From Clostridiales bacterium (GTDB taxonomy: Bacteria; Bacillota; Clostridia; Oscillospirales; Oscillospiraceae), in the NCBI GenBank assembly GCA_021205455.1, contig JAJPXL010000089.1, forward strand, positions 1-64,000: a stretch of DNA of 64,000 bases, given 5' to 3'. This document shows, piece by piece, positions 1 to 9,531 of this stretch (the first letter of the stretch is position 1; each line of letters starts with the position of its first letter). The notes below the pieces were generated by a model that saw only the letters and a program-made list of their open reading frames with translations, was not told the origin of the DNA and ran no database searches. A program made the position numbers and the translations under genes.

Positions 1-29
1 CCCTTAATCCCGATGCAGCTTTGTCTATC

Positions 30-72
30 CTTTTGGGCTAATTTTAAATGCTGTTGCCCTGAAGCCCAAAAG
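30..72. repeat. 10-bp inverted repeat, possible end-of-gene hairpin
   Basis: A perfect 10-bp inverted repeat (CTTTTGGGCT at 30-39, AGCCCAAAAG at 63-72) is separated by 23 nt. No gene is visible to the left because the window starts here. It could be the terminator of an upstream gene or a protein site. The whole 1-373 stretch is AT-rich compared with the genes around it, and apart from this repeat and the jet promoter nothing else was recognised in it. Confidence 0.3.
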
Positions 73-257
73 CCCAATCGCAGGAATCCATTTTTAAGCG
101 TTTAATTAAGCGTCGCATTGTCAATTATAAATACTGATGCGGCAAACTTGATGAAGCTACACATAGCAAAAACAACGTCTGAACATAAGACAGCAACGCA
201 CCTGTTCGACATATATTATTTCTTAAAAATATTCCCGTATTTACCTGTTGGTATCCG

Positions 258-286
258 TTGCAATTAATCTCAAAAGAGTTTATACT
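258..286 (+). promoter_or_regulatory. Sigma-A promoter of the Wadjet operon, bracketed by an inverted repeat
   Basis: A -35 box TTGCAA (258-263), a 17-nt spacer and a -10 box TATACT (281-286) form a near-consensus vegetative promoter about 85 bp before jetA. The promoter sits between the two arms of a perfect 9-bp inverted repeat, TTACCTGTT (241-249) and AACAGGTAA (288-296). The second arm covers the predicted start site, which suggests operator half-sites for a repressor. The regulator is not identified. Confidence 0.75.
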
Positions 287-296
287 GAACAGGTAA

Positions 297-323
297 ACTG
301 GATTTAATACATCCAGTCTTTTT
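297..323 (+). terminator. Terminator-like hairpin in the Wadjet leader
   Basis: ACTGGAT (297-303) and ATCCAGT (311-317) form a 7-bp stem with a 7-nt loop, followed by CTTTTT. It begins only a few bases after the predicted transcription start at about 292-294 and lies 50 bp before jetA. This is the layout of a leader attenuator, or of a weak intrinsic terminator that damps expression. The stem is short, so its efficiency is uncertain. Confidence 0.45.
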
Positions 324-373
324 AAAACGCAAGGGCGCATTTTTATCACAGACGCTGATGTAGGGGGGATTCC

Positions 374-1771
374 ATGAAGCTGTTTGAAGTGATTCCTGAT
401 GAACTGTTTTCCGTGTTGGCATCCCCCAACCGCGAGCTATATGCGGATGCCCTGGATGTACTCTACGCTGCTTATGGGGAAACCCTGAAAATACCAGAGG
501 AGACGCTGTACTCCATGCTGCGCAGCAAGCTGGAACAGCAACTGGCAGACGCTACTTTTGAAGACGAGGATATTGATGAGGAGGAGAAGCGGGATATTTC
601 CGGGCGGGCCAGATTTCTAATTCGCAAGCTCCATAGCAAGGGATGGTTTGAACGGGAGCGAGGAACGGATTTCGAGGAATATATCACTGTCCCCGCTTAC
701 AGCAGCCGCCTGCTGGCGTTATTCCACCAACTGCGGGATGACAGTCCCGTCCGTGGTTACTCCTATGTGTTCGGCACATATTCCACGCTGAAGGTTGCAA
801 ACGAAGGGGACAGCGTGTATGATAGGATGGCTGCCGTTTACAGCGCCTATGACAACACGCACGCTCTCATCAATCTGCTGCAAATGATCTATCACGATGT
901 GAAACACTTCTTTAAAATCCAGATGGAGCTGAACGATGTCAACCGGGTTTTGGCCTCCCATTTCGATGATTTCGGGCAGAAGGTGGTGGAAGCGTATATC
1001 CGCCCGCTGAAAATCAGGGACTCCGTCCCAAAGTACCGGGGCCCGATTCAGACGATTTTATCATCCTGGGTGGAGGATGACGCATTGCTTGTGGCAATGA
1101 CCAACGCCGCTCTCCAGGACCGGCGGGGGCATACGGCTGCGGAATGCCGTTCTGATCTGCTGCAAAAAATCTTCTGGATCAAAGAACGGTATGACTGCAT
1201 AGAACGGGACTATTTGGACGAAATTGACCAGCAGGTGCGCCGCTATACCAGGGCTGCGACGCAGAAAGTCGAAAACCTGACCAACCGTGACCAAAACGTC
1301 CGGGGCAATCTGAACTATCTTCTGCAAGCGCTGTCCCGGAATCGGAGGGCTGCTGAACTTGTGGAACAGATTCAACCTGCATTCCAGCTATATGAGCAGA
1401 CCTTCCTTTCTGATAAGAGCCTCTGGTATCGAAAGCGTCCGGTCAAGCGCACGAAAAACGCCTCTGTGCTGATTGCGGAACAGAATATCAGTCCGGAGGC
1501 AGCGCAGGAGGCTGAACAACTGCTCCATTCGGAGTATGATAAGGCCGCCGTATCTGCCTATATTGAGCATTGGCTGGGGGAATCTGGCATTTGTTGCTCT
1601 GAAGATATGAACTTGACGGATGACAAAGCCTACATTATGAGCCTGCTGGCTGTGCTTGCCAGCAGCGACACTGCCGCAGCCTATACAGTTCAGACGTTGG
1701 AGGGTTCCTTCACGGAAAACGGATACGCAATCCCACGGATGCAGCTTACCCGCAAGGAGGGAAAGAAGTGA
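374..1771 (+). CDS. jetA: Wadjet system protein JetA (MukF/kleisin-like, DUF5716)
   Basis: This 465-residue protein is the first gene of a four-gene Wadjet anti-plasmid operon. JetA is the kleisin-like bridge that joins two JetC ATPase dimers and resembles MukF. The N-terminus, with a short LFEVIPDELFSVL stretch followed by a helical region, matches the DUF5716 form found in clostridial (type III) Wadjet. An acidic patch lies near residues 55-70 and the rest is largely helical. The ATG start follows a G-rich ribosome site at 362-367. The stop overlaps the jetB GTG start by three bases. The family call rests on remembered sequence character and on gene order; the subtype is inferred. Confidence 0.85.
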   Translation: MKLFEVIPDELFSVLASPNRELYADALDVLYAAYGETLKIPEETLYSMLRSKLEQQLADATFEDEDIDEEEKRDISGRARFLIRKLHSKGWFERERGTDFEEYITVPAYSSRLLALFHQLRDDSPVRGYSYVFGTYSTLKVANEGDSVYDRMAAVYSAYDNTHALINLLQMIYHDVKHFFKIQMELNDVNRVLASHFDDFGQKVVEAYIRPLKIRDSVPKYRGPIQTILSSWVEDDALLVAMTNAALQDRRGHTAAECRSDLLQKIFWIKERYDCIERDYLDEIDQQVRRYTRAATQKVENLTNRDQNVRGNLNYLLQALSRNRRAAELVEQIQPAFQLYEQTFLSDKSLWYRKRPVKRTKNASVLIAEQNISPEAAQEAEQLLHSEYDKAAVSAYIEHWLGESGICCSEDMNLTDDKAYIMSLLAVLASSDTAAAYTVQTLEGSFTENGYAIPRMQLTRKEGKK

Positions 1772-2397
1772 ATGTAGATTGGATCAACGGCGCAACGCAG
1801 AAGGAGCTTGAGCAGTTCAAAGCGATCTGCAATCAGCTGCTGAGCCGCACCTATGTGGTCAGAACGCTGTATAAACCGGAGAAGGGGCGGATCAACAATC
1901 CGGACTATACCTTTCTATCTATCCATTATGAGGAGGTACAGGAGTACCTTTCTCTGCTGGATTGGGATTTACGCAAGGACGATTTGAACGGCTACTTTTA
2001 TGTGCGCAATTCTGATGAAGCTAACCGCTGTGACCTAGACAAACGGGAGACGGCCATTCTTCTGGCAATTCGGATGATTTATGATGAAAACCAGGATGAA
2101 CTGGGTATGGAGCAGGACGCAATCTGCACCGTGCGGGACTTGTTGGAAAAGGTGGTGACGGATTACGCGATTCTCCCCGCCAAGCCGAATATGGAAGATG
2201 TGAAACGGGCGCTGACCCGTCTGGAGCATCATTCCGTGATTCAGCGGATTGAAGGAAAGTATAACCAGGGCAGCTGTAAATTCGCGATTTTGCCCACAGT
2301 GCTTTCTGCGGTGCCCGATGAAAAGCTGAACGCTATTGTGTCCGTGCTGAGAAAGGAGGAGGACGATGAAGAGCCTGAAGAAGATCCTGTTGGTTAA
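1768..2397 (+). CDS. jetB: Wadjet system protein JetB (MukE-like)
   Basis: This 209-residue protein is the MukE-like accessory subunit, which binds the kleisin JetA in the Wadjet complex. It is small, acidic at the C-terminus, and has the predicted winged-helix content expected of MukE-type subunits; in type III systems this slot is DUF6063. Translation starts at GTG 1768, after AGGAGG at 1755-1760, and the start overlaps the jetA stop (GTGA). The 3' end overlaps jetC by 32 bp, so translation is probably coupled along the operon. Identity is supported mainly by position between jetA and the SMC-like jetC. Confidence 0.8.
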   Translation: MNVDWINGATQKELEQFKAICNQLLSRTYVVRTLYKPEKGRINNPDYTFLSIHYEEVQEYLSLLDWDLRKDDLNGYFYVRNSDEANRCDLDKRETAILLAIRMIYDENQDELGMEQDAICTVRDLLEKVVTDYAILPAKPNMEDVKRALTRLEHHSVIQRIEGKYNQGSCKFAILPTVLSAVPDEKLNAIVSVLRKEEDDEEPEEDPVG

Positions 2398-5300
2398 CTG
2401 GCTATATTTTTCCAGGCAGCTGATTGAGGTGGGGGACATCAATTTCCTGACCGGGAAGAATGGCGCCGGAAAATCCACCGTCATTGACGCGCTTCAAATC
2501 GTCCTTCTTGGGGAGACCAATGTCAGAAATTTCAATCAGGCGGCCAATGAAAAATCTCAACGCACACTGGATGGCTATCTGCGGGCGGATATGGATGACA
2601 ATAATCCCTACTCCCGGAGGGGCAAAGATTTCTCCAGCTACATTGCCTGCGAGTTTTGGGATGATATAGAGGGCACACGGTTCGTGACTGGCATTGTATT
2701 CGATTGTCGCAGCGACAGCAGCCGCCAGGAGCGTTTTTTCCTCTACGATGGCGTGATTCCTGAAAATTGCTTCATCGAGCGAGACGAGGCCATCGACATT
2801 CCCACCCTCCGCACCTTTTTGAAGCAGCAGTATGGCACCCGCGCCAAGCTGTATGACAGTCAAAAGCAGTATCGGACGGATATGTTGGCCAAGTGGAACG
2901 TACACAATGAGCAGGTTACCCGAATGATGAAGAAGGCGGTATCCTTCCGCCCGATTGTGGATATTCAAAAGTTTATCACGGAAAATATCTGCGATATTCC
3001 GGAACGCCCTGACATTGAGGCTATGCAGCAGAACATCCGGGATTACAAGCGGCATGAGCAGCTGGCCCAGCGCCAGGAGGAAAAACTGGCAGCCTTACAG
3101 GAGATTGGCAGGCTTTACCGGGAGGCACAGCAGGCCATCGACCGCTGGCAGCAGCATTCCTTCCTCGTTCTGTGGGCGCAGAAGGAGGACCTGGACGGAG
3201 AGTATAACCGGCTCACCCTGGAGCGGCAGGACTGCGCATTGGGCATTGAGAAGGAGGCGGCGGAGTTTGACGCTGTCGCTGCAAGGATAGACGAGAAGGA
3301 GCGGCGGCGCACAGAGCTGCGCATTGCCTGCGCGCAAAGCGACGTATCCCGCGAAGAAGACCGGCTCCGATCCAGTAAGGAGCGCCTGCTGCAGGAGCAG
3401 CAGACGTTGCTGACCGGCCTGCAAAAGGATGCCTTGGAGATACGTCGGGAAGCTGAGCTGCTGTGCAATTTGTGCTGCACCGTTCTGGACTGGCCCGACT
3501 GTGAGGAGGTCAAGGCTGTGCAGGCTGCCGCCTGTGCTGTGGAGCAGGCGTATGCCGCATTTGCCGGCTGTGATTACCAAATTTTTGCCCAACCGCTGGA
3601 TCTGTTTGAGCGGGCGCAGCAGGCGGCAGCCGATTTTTCCGCTGCTGTACGGGATGCCGCATACCAAATCAAGGTCCTGATGGATGACCTGAGGGGTGAG
3701 CTGGACCAGAAGACCACCGCGCTGGCAAATCTGCGGAAAAACATCAAGGATTATCCTAGAGGGCTGCTCCGGCTGAAAGCCCGCCTCGCATCCGAACTGG
3801 AGAAGGACATTGGGCATCCGGTGCAAATCGACATTCTTGCGGATGTTCTGGAAATCCCTGCATCTGAGGAGCTGTGGCGCAGGGCAGTGGAGGGGTATCT
3901 GAACACTCAAAAGTTCTACCTCTTGATTGACCCGGCCTGTTATCAGGACGCTTTGCAGATTTATGACCGCATCAAGCGGGAGTTTAACGACTATTCCTTC
4001 GGGTTGGTGGACGTAGGCAAGCTGCGGGAGAAGGAACCCATTGCGCCTTGTGATGATAGCCTCGCCAAGAAAATCGAAACCGACCATGCCCTTGCCCGCA
4101 GCTATATCGACTATCTATTGGGTCGGGTGGTATGTTGTACCGATGTGAAGCAGCTGCGGAAGCATCGCACCGCCATCACGTCTGACGGCATGGTATATCA
4201 GGGATATGTGGCAAGGCCGCTTCGGAGAGAGCTGATGGAGGATGCCTTCATTGGCCGCCGGGCCGTTGCACTGAGAATCACCCGGCTGGAATCGGAGCTG
4301 ACCGGGCTGCAGGCTGAGCTTCAACGTTGGCAGCCTGTCTATAAAACGCTCTCTGCCCAGCAAAACCACGCCGACCTGTTCTCCAGATACTTTGTGCAGA
4401 GCATCGTTACCCAGCGGCAGACGGATTACCTGCGGGGTATGACCATCTCCAGAGAACTGGAACAGGTGGAAACCCAGCTGTCGGCGCTGGATTTATTCTG
4501 GCTGGAGGAGCAAAAGCGCAAAATCCAACAGATGGGGGATGAAATCGATGCGTTAAAGAAGGCAATGCTTCATCACAGCAATGAAAAGACCCGCCTGGAG
4601 GAGCGGGCAAGTCAGCTGGACCGCGAGATTCTTCCGAATCTGCAACAGCGGCTGTCCAGCCAAAACGAACGCATTTCGGAGGATTTCACACCGGAGTTTA
4701 TTGAGGGAACCGGGATTCCCCGCTACTGTCAGGAGCTCAAGCGCCTGACAAAGCCTGCCATTGTCTACAGGAATTTCAGCGACCGGCTGAATCAAACCAC
4801 CCGTGAGCGGGAGATTAGCTGGCAAAAGCTGCTTCTGGCGAGGCGCAATTATGTGGACCAGTTTAGGCCCTGTTCCTTCCAGTGCGATGGGATGGATAAT
4901 GAGGAGTTTGAGGCGGAACGGAAGCTGCTGGAAGAAAGCGAGTTGCCCCGCTATCGCGCCAAAATCAAAGCGGCCCGGGAAAGCGCCATGGAGCAGCTCC
5001 AAAACGACTTTCTGGCAAAGCTGAAGTCCAGCATTGACCAGGTGCTGGATCAGGTCAAAAGCCTCAACAAAGCATTGAAGCAGGCACAGTTTGGTACGGA
5101 CAGCTACCTGTTTCGGGTGGACCGGAATCCAGACTACGGGGAGTACTATGATATGATTATGGCGCCGGAGCTGATGGAAGGAGACGTGGGCCTGTTTGCC
5201 CTGCCATTTCAGCAGAAATACGGCAAACTCATGGAGGATTTGTTCAGCCGCATCGCCATGTCTGACGATACGCAGGTCAACGCCAGAAAGCAGAGCGAGT

Positions 5301-5734
5301 TGCAGCAGAACATTGCACGATTTACGGATTTTCGCACCTACCTGAAATTTGACCTGGAAACAACGGACCAAAACGGTTCCAAACAGCTCCTGTCCCAGAC
5401 GCTGAACACCAAATCCGGCGGGGAGACCCAGACGCCGTTCTATATTGCGGTGCTGGCCTCTTTCGCGCAGCTCTATCAGGTCAATAATCTGTCCGGGCTG
5501 GCCAACAATACTGTCCGCCTGGTAGTGTTCGACGAGGCGTTTAACAAGATGGATAGCGAGCGGATCGTGGAAAGCGTCCGCCTGCTCCGTAAGATGGGGC
5601 TGCAAGCCATCATCTGCACACCGCCGGACAAGTTGCCTGACATCATGCCGCTGACGGACCGCACCCTCCTGGTCGCCAAGGACGGGTACCAGATGTACAT
5701 TCTGCCCTACAGTAAGGAGAATGCCCATGTGTGA
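2366..5734 (+). CDS. jetC: Wadjet system SMC-like ATPase JetC (MukB-like)
   Basis: This 1122-residue SMC-family ATPase powers DNA loop extrusion in Wadjet, which senses small circular DNA. The Walker A motif GKNGAGKST is at residues 30-38. The ABC signature SGGE is at 1017-1020, and the Walker B/catalytic pair is D1056-E1057 in VVFDEAF. Long charged coiled-coil arms lie at roughly residues 200-330 and 640-900, around a hinge-like middle with KFYLLIDP. The ATG at 2366 has AGGAGGA just upstream, inside the end of jetB. The gene is full length with no visible frameshift, so the motor should be active. Confidence 0.9.
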   Translation: MKSLKKILLVNWLYFSRQLIEVGDINFLTGKNGAGKSTVIDALQIVLLGETNVRNFNQAANEKSQRTLDGYLRADMDDNNPYSRRGKDFSSYIACEFWDDIEGTRFVTGIVFDCRSDSSRQERFFLYDGVIPENCFIERDEAIDIPTLRTFLKQQYGTRAKLYDSQKQYRTDMLAKWNVHNEQVTRMMKKAVSFRPIVDIQKFITENICDIPERPDIEAMQQNIRDYKRHEQLAQRQEEKLAALQEIGRLYREAQQAIDRWQQHSFLVLWAQKEDLDGEYNRLTLERQDCALGIEKEAAEFDAVAARIDEKERRRTELRIACAQSDVSREEDRLRSSKERLLQEQQTLLTGLQKDALEIRREAELLCNLCCTVLDWPDCEEVKAVQAAACAVEQAYAAFAGCDYQIFAQPLDLFERAQQAAADFSAAVRDAAYQIKVLMDDLRGELDQKTTALANLRKNIKDYPRGLLRLKARLASELEKDIGHPVQIDILADVLEIPASEELWRRAVEGYLNTQKFYLLIDPACYQDALQIYDRIKREFNDYSFGLVDVGKLREKEPIAPCDDSLAKKIETDHALARSYIDYLLGRVVCCTDVKQLRKHRTAITSDGMVYQGYVARPLRRELMEDAFIGRRAVALRITRLESELTGLQAELQRWQPVYKTLSAQQNHADLFSRYFVQSIVTQRQTDYLRGMTISRELEQVETQLSALDLFWLEEQKRKIQQMGDEIDALKKAMLHHSNEKTRLEERASQLDREILPNLQQRLSSQNERISEDFTPEFIEGTGIPRYCQELKRLTKPAIVYRNFSDRLNQTTREREISWQKLLLARRNYVDQFRPCSFQCDGMDNEEFEAERKLLEESELPRYRAKIKAARESAMEQLQNDFLAKLKSSIDQVLDQVKSLNKALKQAQFGTDSYLFRVDRNPDYGEYYDMIMAPELMEGDVGLFALPFQQKYGKLMEDLFSRIAMSDDTQVNARKQSELQQNIARFTDFRTYLKFDLETTDQNGSKQLLSQTLNTKSGGETQTPFYIAVLASFAQLYQVNNLSGLANNTVRLVVFDEAFNKMDSERIVESVRLLRKMGLQAIICTPPDKLPDIMPLTDRTLLVAKDGYQMYILPYSKENAHV

Positions 5735-6971
5735 GACCGAGGTTATCCTGTCCCGGCTGTTGGACAAGTATGAAAAGAGCAAGCATTTGACCGCGCCCGG
5801 AACCTCCAACCGAAGGGTAATGCTGCGGGTGGACAGGAAGGAGCTTCCCGAATATTGTTACGAGGACGCGTCCGTACGGGACGCCTTCAATGACGCCGCT
5901 GCCCGGCTGGTGCAGCAGGGGCTGATTTCCGTAGCGTGGTTGAAGGACAGGCCGGTGCTTTCCTGCGTGAGCCTCAATTTGGACCGTGTGTCGGAGTGCT
6001 ACCGCCTGATCGGCCGGATGCACCCCAGGGAACGGGCCGCTGCCGTGGAAGCGATGCTGACTCAGTCGCTCGGGCAAAGTTCTTCGGAGTGGATTTCAGC
6101 CTGGCGGGAGGATGTGCAGACCGAAGCGCACACCCATTACAGGGTGCCTTCCTATTGCAGACAGGAGCTTTCCTTCTTTGCCGACCTGCTGACTGCGTTT
6201 CACGCATACGATGCGCTGCAGGGTGAAGCCATCACGATGCGCGCGTTCAGCAGCAAATGCTACCACGACACAAAATATTTTGAGCATAGAATTCGGGATA
6301 CCTTTCTGCGTATTGCGTTGAAGTACCATACAGGGCTGGCGGCAATCTGCACACAGGGGGAGGTGGGCGTCCGGGAGCAGCTGGCATTTTTGGGCATTTA
6401 TGCGCGCCCGGAATTGTACGAGTTTTCAGGGAACTGCGGAATCATCACGAAGACCGGCGTCATAGATGCTGCCGCTGCGGTGCCCTATGGCCTTGCCCTG
6501 CCCAGCACCGGAGTGGATGCGATTCTGTCCGTAGACCTCCGGGACATTCGCCGAATCATTTTGATTGAGAACAAGACCAATTATGATGAGTATCTTTTGA
6601 CAGAACAAACTCCGGAGGAATTGGTTGTGTATCACGGCGGTTTTCTCAGCCCCCAAAAGCGGAAATGGCTTTCCAAGCTTGCGGACGCACGCGTGCCGGA
6701 CGTAGAGGCTTACTTTTGGGCAGACATTGACCTGGGAGGCTTTCAAATGTTTGCTCACCTCGAAACCATCCTGCCGGGACTGCGGCCCATGCGAATGTCC
6801 GGCGCAGAGGTTACCGCATACCGGAGCAGGGGGCTGAAACGGTCGGAGGACTATCTCTCCGCCCTGCGCGCCGCCCTGGAAGCGGGGGAGTATCCGCTGT
6901 TTTGCGGCGCAATCGAGCGCATTCTGGAATACGGCGTCACCATTGAACAGGAGGCGTTCCTCTCCACATAA
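5727..6971 (+). CDS. jetD: Wadjet system nuclease JetD (Toprim-like, DUF2220)
   Basis: JetD is the nuclease subunit that cleaves plasmid DNA once JetABC has stalled after loop extrusion. The C-terminal half shows a Toprim-like core: E281 in LIENKTNY and the DxD pair D333/D335 in WADIDLGG, the expected metal ligands. The N-terminal part is the helical, winged-helix-like region of the family. I place the start at ATG 5727 because AAGGAG at 5714-5719 gives 7-nt spacing; the in-frame ATG at 5721 would leave only one base. The start overlaps the jetC stop. The protein is 414 residues and appears intact. Confidence 0.85.
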   Translation: MCETEVILSRLLDKYEKSKHLTAPGTSNRRVMLRVDRKELPEYCYEDASVRDAFNDAAARLVQQGLISVAWLKDRPVLSCVSLNLDRVSECYRLIGRMHPRERAAAVEAMLTQSLGQSSSEWISAWREDVQTEAHTHYRVPSYCRQELSFFADLLTAFHAYDALQGEAITMRAFSSKCYHDTKYFEHRIRDTFLRIALKYHTGLAAICTQGEVGVREQLAFLGIYARPELYEFSGNCGIITKTGVIDAAAAVPYGLALPSTGVDAILSVDLRDIRRIILIENKTNYDEYLLTEQTPEELVVYHGGFLSPQKRKWLSKLADARVPDVEAYFWADIDLGGFQMFAHLETILPGLRPMRMSGAEVTAYRSRGLKRSEDYLSALRAALEAGEYPLFCGAIERILEYGVTIEQEAFLST

Positions 6972-7014
6972 TCTGCCAGTCCAGGCACACAAACACGAAT
7001 AACGCAACAGCCAA

Positions 7015-7050
7015 AAGGAAGACCTCTGCCTTATCGCAGAGGTCTTCCTT
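7015..7050. terminator. Perfect 15-bp terminator shared by jetD and typA
   Basis: A perfect 15-bp stem (7015-7029 with 7036-7050) closes a 6-nt loop between the convergent genes jetD and typA. On the minus strand the stem is followed by more Ts, so it fits best as the typA terminator. It can act in both directions. Confidence 0.85.
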
Positions 7051-7106
7051 ATAAAGAGTGTCTATTCGCTTGTACAGGTTTGGCCCGCCGGAAAACTGCC
7101 GCATTG

Positions 7107-8939
7107 TCAGTGATTCTTCTTGCCGTGGATGGACTTCATCCGCAAGTCGTTGGAAAGGATGCTCTTGCGCAGACGCAGGAAGTGGGGCGTTACTTCCAGC
7201 AGCTCATCGTCCGCCAGGAACTCCAGGCACTGCTCCAGGCTCATCTGTCTGGGCGGAATGAGGTGCAGCGCATCGTCCGAACCGGCGGCGCGGGTGTTGG
7301 TCAGCTGCTTCTTCTTGCAGACGTTGATGGTGATGTCCTCATCCTTGGGGTTCATGCCGATGACCATGCCCTCATACACGTCCACGCCTGCGCCGATGAA
7401 CAGGGTGCCCCGCTGCTGGGCGTTGTACAGGCCGTAGGTGATGCTGACGCCGGTCTCCGAGGCCACCAGAGAGCCGGTGTTGCGGCGCTCCAAGTCTCCG
7501 GCGTAGGGCTGGTAGGAATCAAAGACGGAGGCCATAATGCCCTCGCCCTTGGTGGCGGTCAGGAACTCATTGCGATAGCCAAAGAGACCGCGGGAGGGCA
7601 CCAGGAACTCGATTTTCATACGTTCGCCCACCGGGCTCATGTCCAGCATGGTGCCCTTGCGATAGCCCAGCTGCTCAATGACGGTGCCCATGTAGTCAGA
7701 GGGCACGTCGATGACCACCCGCTCCACCGGTTCGCACTTGACGCCGTCGATGGTGCGGAACAGCACACGGGGCGGGGAGACCTGGAACTCATAGCCCTCC
7801 CGGCGCATGGTCTCGATCAGGATGCCCAGGTGCATTTCACCGCGCCCGGCCACATTGAAGGAGTCCGTGGTATCCGGCACCTCCGTGACCCGGAGGGACA
7901 CGTCCTTCAGCGTTTCCCGGAACAGGCGCTCCCGAATCTGGCGGGAGGTGACGAATTTGCCGTCCCGACCCGCAAAGGGGGAGTCGTTGACGGAGAAGGT
8001 GATTTCCATCGTGGGGGCGGACACCTTGACAAACTCCAGCGGCTCAATGGCCTCCGGCGCGCAGATGGTGTCGCCAATGGTGATGTCCCCAATGCCGGAC
8101 ATGGCGATGATATTGCCTGCCTCAGCCCTGTGGCAGGGGACACGGCTCAGGCCGTTGAACTCAAAGAGGGCGGACGCCTTGAACTTCTTGGAGACGACCT
8201 CCGGGTCGTGGTAGTTGCAGACCTGGATTTCCTCGTTCTGCTCCAGCACGCCACGCTCGATGCGGCCAATGGCGATGCGGCCCACAAACTCATTATAGTC
8301 AATAGAGGACACCAGCATCTGGAAGGGGGCGTCCAGATCCACCTCCGGCGCGGGAATATGCTCCAGAATGGTGTGGAACAGCGGCTCCAGGTCGGTCCCC
8401 CGCACGTCCGGGTCGGTGGAGCAGATGCCTTCCCTGGCGGAGCAGTACAGAAAGGGGGAGTCTAGCTGTTCATCTGTAGCGTTCAAATCCATCAGCAGCT
8501 CCAGCGTCTCGTCCACAACCTCCCGCACCCGCTGGTCAGGCCGGTCGATTTTGTTCACCACGATGATGACCTTATGGCCCAGCTCCAGCGCACGGGACAG
8601 CACGAAACGGGTCTGAGGCATGGGGCCTTCCGCCGCATCCACCAGGAGGATGACGCCGTTGACCATTTTCAGGATGCGCTCCACCTCACCGCCAAAGTCG
8701 GCGTGCCCCGGCGTGTCCACAATGTTGATCTTCGTGTCCCCATAGGTGACGGCGGTGTTTTTCGCCAGAATGGTAATGCCACGTTCCCGCTCCAGATCGC
8801 CGGAGTCCATGACCCGTTCCACGACCTCCTGATTCTTCCGGTAAACGCCGCTCTGCTGGAGCATGGCGTCCACCAGAGTGGTCTTGCCGTGGTCAACGTG
8901 GGCAATAATCGCAACATTTCTCAGTTTCGCCTGTACCAT
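7107..8939 (-). CDS. typA: Translational GTPase TypA/BipA
   Basis: TypA/BipA is a ribosome-binding GTPase related to EF-G, involved in 50S assembly and stress or cold adaptation. The protein is 610 residues, the usual length. G1 is GHVDHGKTT at about residues 14-22, G3 is [10 protein letters not shown] and G4 is NKIDRP. EF-G-like domains II, III and V and the BipA C-terminal domain follow, with [11 protein letters not shown] typical of the family. ATG 8939 is preceded by a GAGAGG site. The gene sits alone between the Wadjet operon and the integrase and looks like part of the core chromosome. Confidence 0.95.
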   Translation of the reverse strand: MVQAKLRNVAIIAHVDHGKTTLVDAMLQQSGVYRKNQEVVERVMDSGDLERERGITILAKNTAVTYGDTKINIVDTPGHADFGGEVERILKMVNGVILLVDAAEGPMPQTRFVLSRALELGHKVIIVVNKIDRPDQRVREVVDETLELLMDLNATDEQLDSPFLYCSAREGICSTDPDVRGTDLEPLFHTILEHIPAPEVDLDAPFQMLVSSIDYNEFVGRIAIGRIERGVLEQNEEIQVCNYHDPEVVSKKFKASALFEFNGLSRVPCHRAEAGNIIAMSGIGDITIGDTICAPEAIEPLEFVKVSAPTMEITFSVNDSPFAGRDGKFVTSRQIRERLFRETLKDVSLRVTEVPDTTDSFNVAGRGEMHLGILIETMRREGYEFQVSPPRVLFRTIDGVKCEPVERVVIDVPSDYMGTVIEQLGYRKGTMLDMSPVGERMKIEFLVPSRGLFGYRNEFLTATKGEGIMASVFDSYQPYAGDLERRNTGSLVASETGVSITYGLYNAQQRGTLFIGAGVDVYEGMVIGMNPKDEDITINVCKKKQLTNTRAAGSDDALHLIPPRQMSLEQCLEFLADDELLEVTPHFLRLRKSILSNDLRMKSIHGKKNH

Positions 8940-9044
8940 GTAGTTCTGCCTCTCTTTTGTCGTTCACACATCAATGCAAAGGTAAAATTCTATCCGCGAA
9001 AAAGCGGAAGCTGCGTTTCAATTTCCGGAACTACAGCATTCTAT

Positions 9045-9072
9045 ATTATATACCTCTGCCGAAAAATAGCAA
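9045..9072 (-). promoter_or_regulatory. Promoter of typA
   Basis: On the minus strand TTGCTA (9072-9067), a 16-nt spacer and TATAAT (9050-9045) form a plausible sigma-A promoter about 105 bp before the typA start. Confidence 0.6.
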
Positions 9073-9531
9073 CCCCATTTTTTCACAATTTCGCGGCTTT
9101 ATAAGGCCAAATGATGCACCTTTCTTATGGAAACTGTCACAATGACGCTGCCTAGCGCCCAACCGTCCGCAAGGGGTGGCTGGGCATTTTTGCTGCTGCG
9201 GATGATTTGCAGGCGAAGGAGGACCAAAATCAGGGCATCACCGGCGCCGGTGAAGGAGAAACCGAGCCGTGGAAGCCCTTTCTGCTCCTGGTGCGCTTGA
9301 AGAAATCACATTATGATGTATCAAGCAGGCTGCCCGCACACCAATCCCTATAAAAGTCTGGATTGCTATCATTTTACTCCATCTTAGTCTGTATATTACC
9401 CATAATTTTGAATATTTGCCTATAAAACTTGCCAAATTGTGTTAGGGTAATTGCAGGCGAATGAAACGCCGGTGGTCAAAACCGTGGCTGGAAATTTGAC
9501 CACATATTTTTTAGAAAGCGAGGCCAAAATT
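9073..9531. other. Long intergenic stretch between typA and the integrase
   Basis: No complete gene is visible here. A hairpin at 9157-9185 (8 bp, one mismatch) is followed by TTTTT on the plus strand and resembles a degraded terminator. Bases 9200-9290 can be read as a short open peptide (ITGAGEGETEPWKPFLLLV) without a start or a gene around it, possibly a remnant. A perfect 9-bp inverted repeat lies at the right end (see 9472-9503). This looks like a junction left by insertion events. Confidence 0.4.
9472..9503. repeat. 9-bp perfect inverted repeat just before the integrase
   Basis: GTGGTCAAA (9472-9480) and TTTGACCAC (9495-9503) are exact inverted repeats with a 14-nt spacer, ending 28 bp before the integrase ATG. 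It may be an operator for integrase autoregulation, an arm-type integrase site, or a leader hairpin. The sequence alone does not decide between these. Confidence 0.6.

Noticed and set aside
7080-8465. Long open frame opposite typA (461 codons)
   Set aside because: It mirrors the typA gene in another frame, its product is a low-complexity His/Gly/Ala-rich sequence, and typA is clearly the coding strand.
9196-9300. Possible gene fragment between typA and the integrase
   Set aside because: The short peptide has no start, no ribosome site and no recognisable domain; only its location suggests a remnant.
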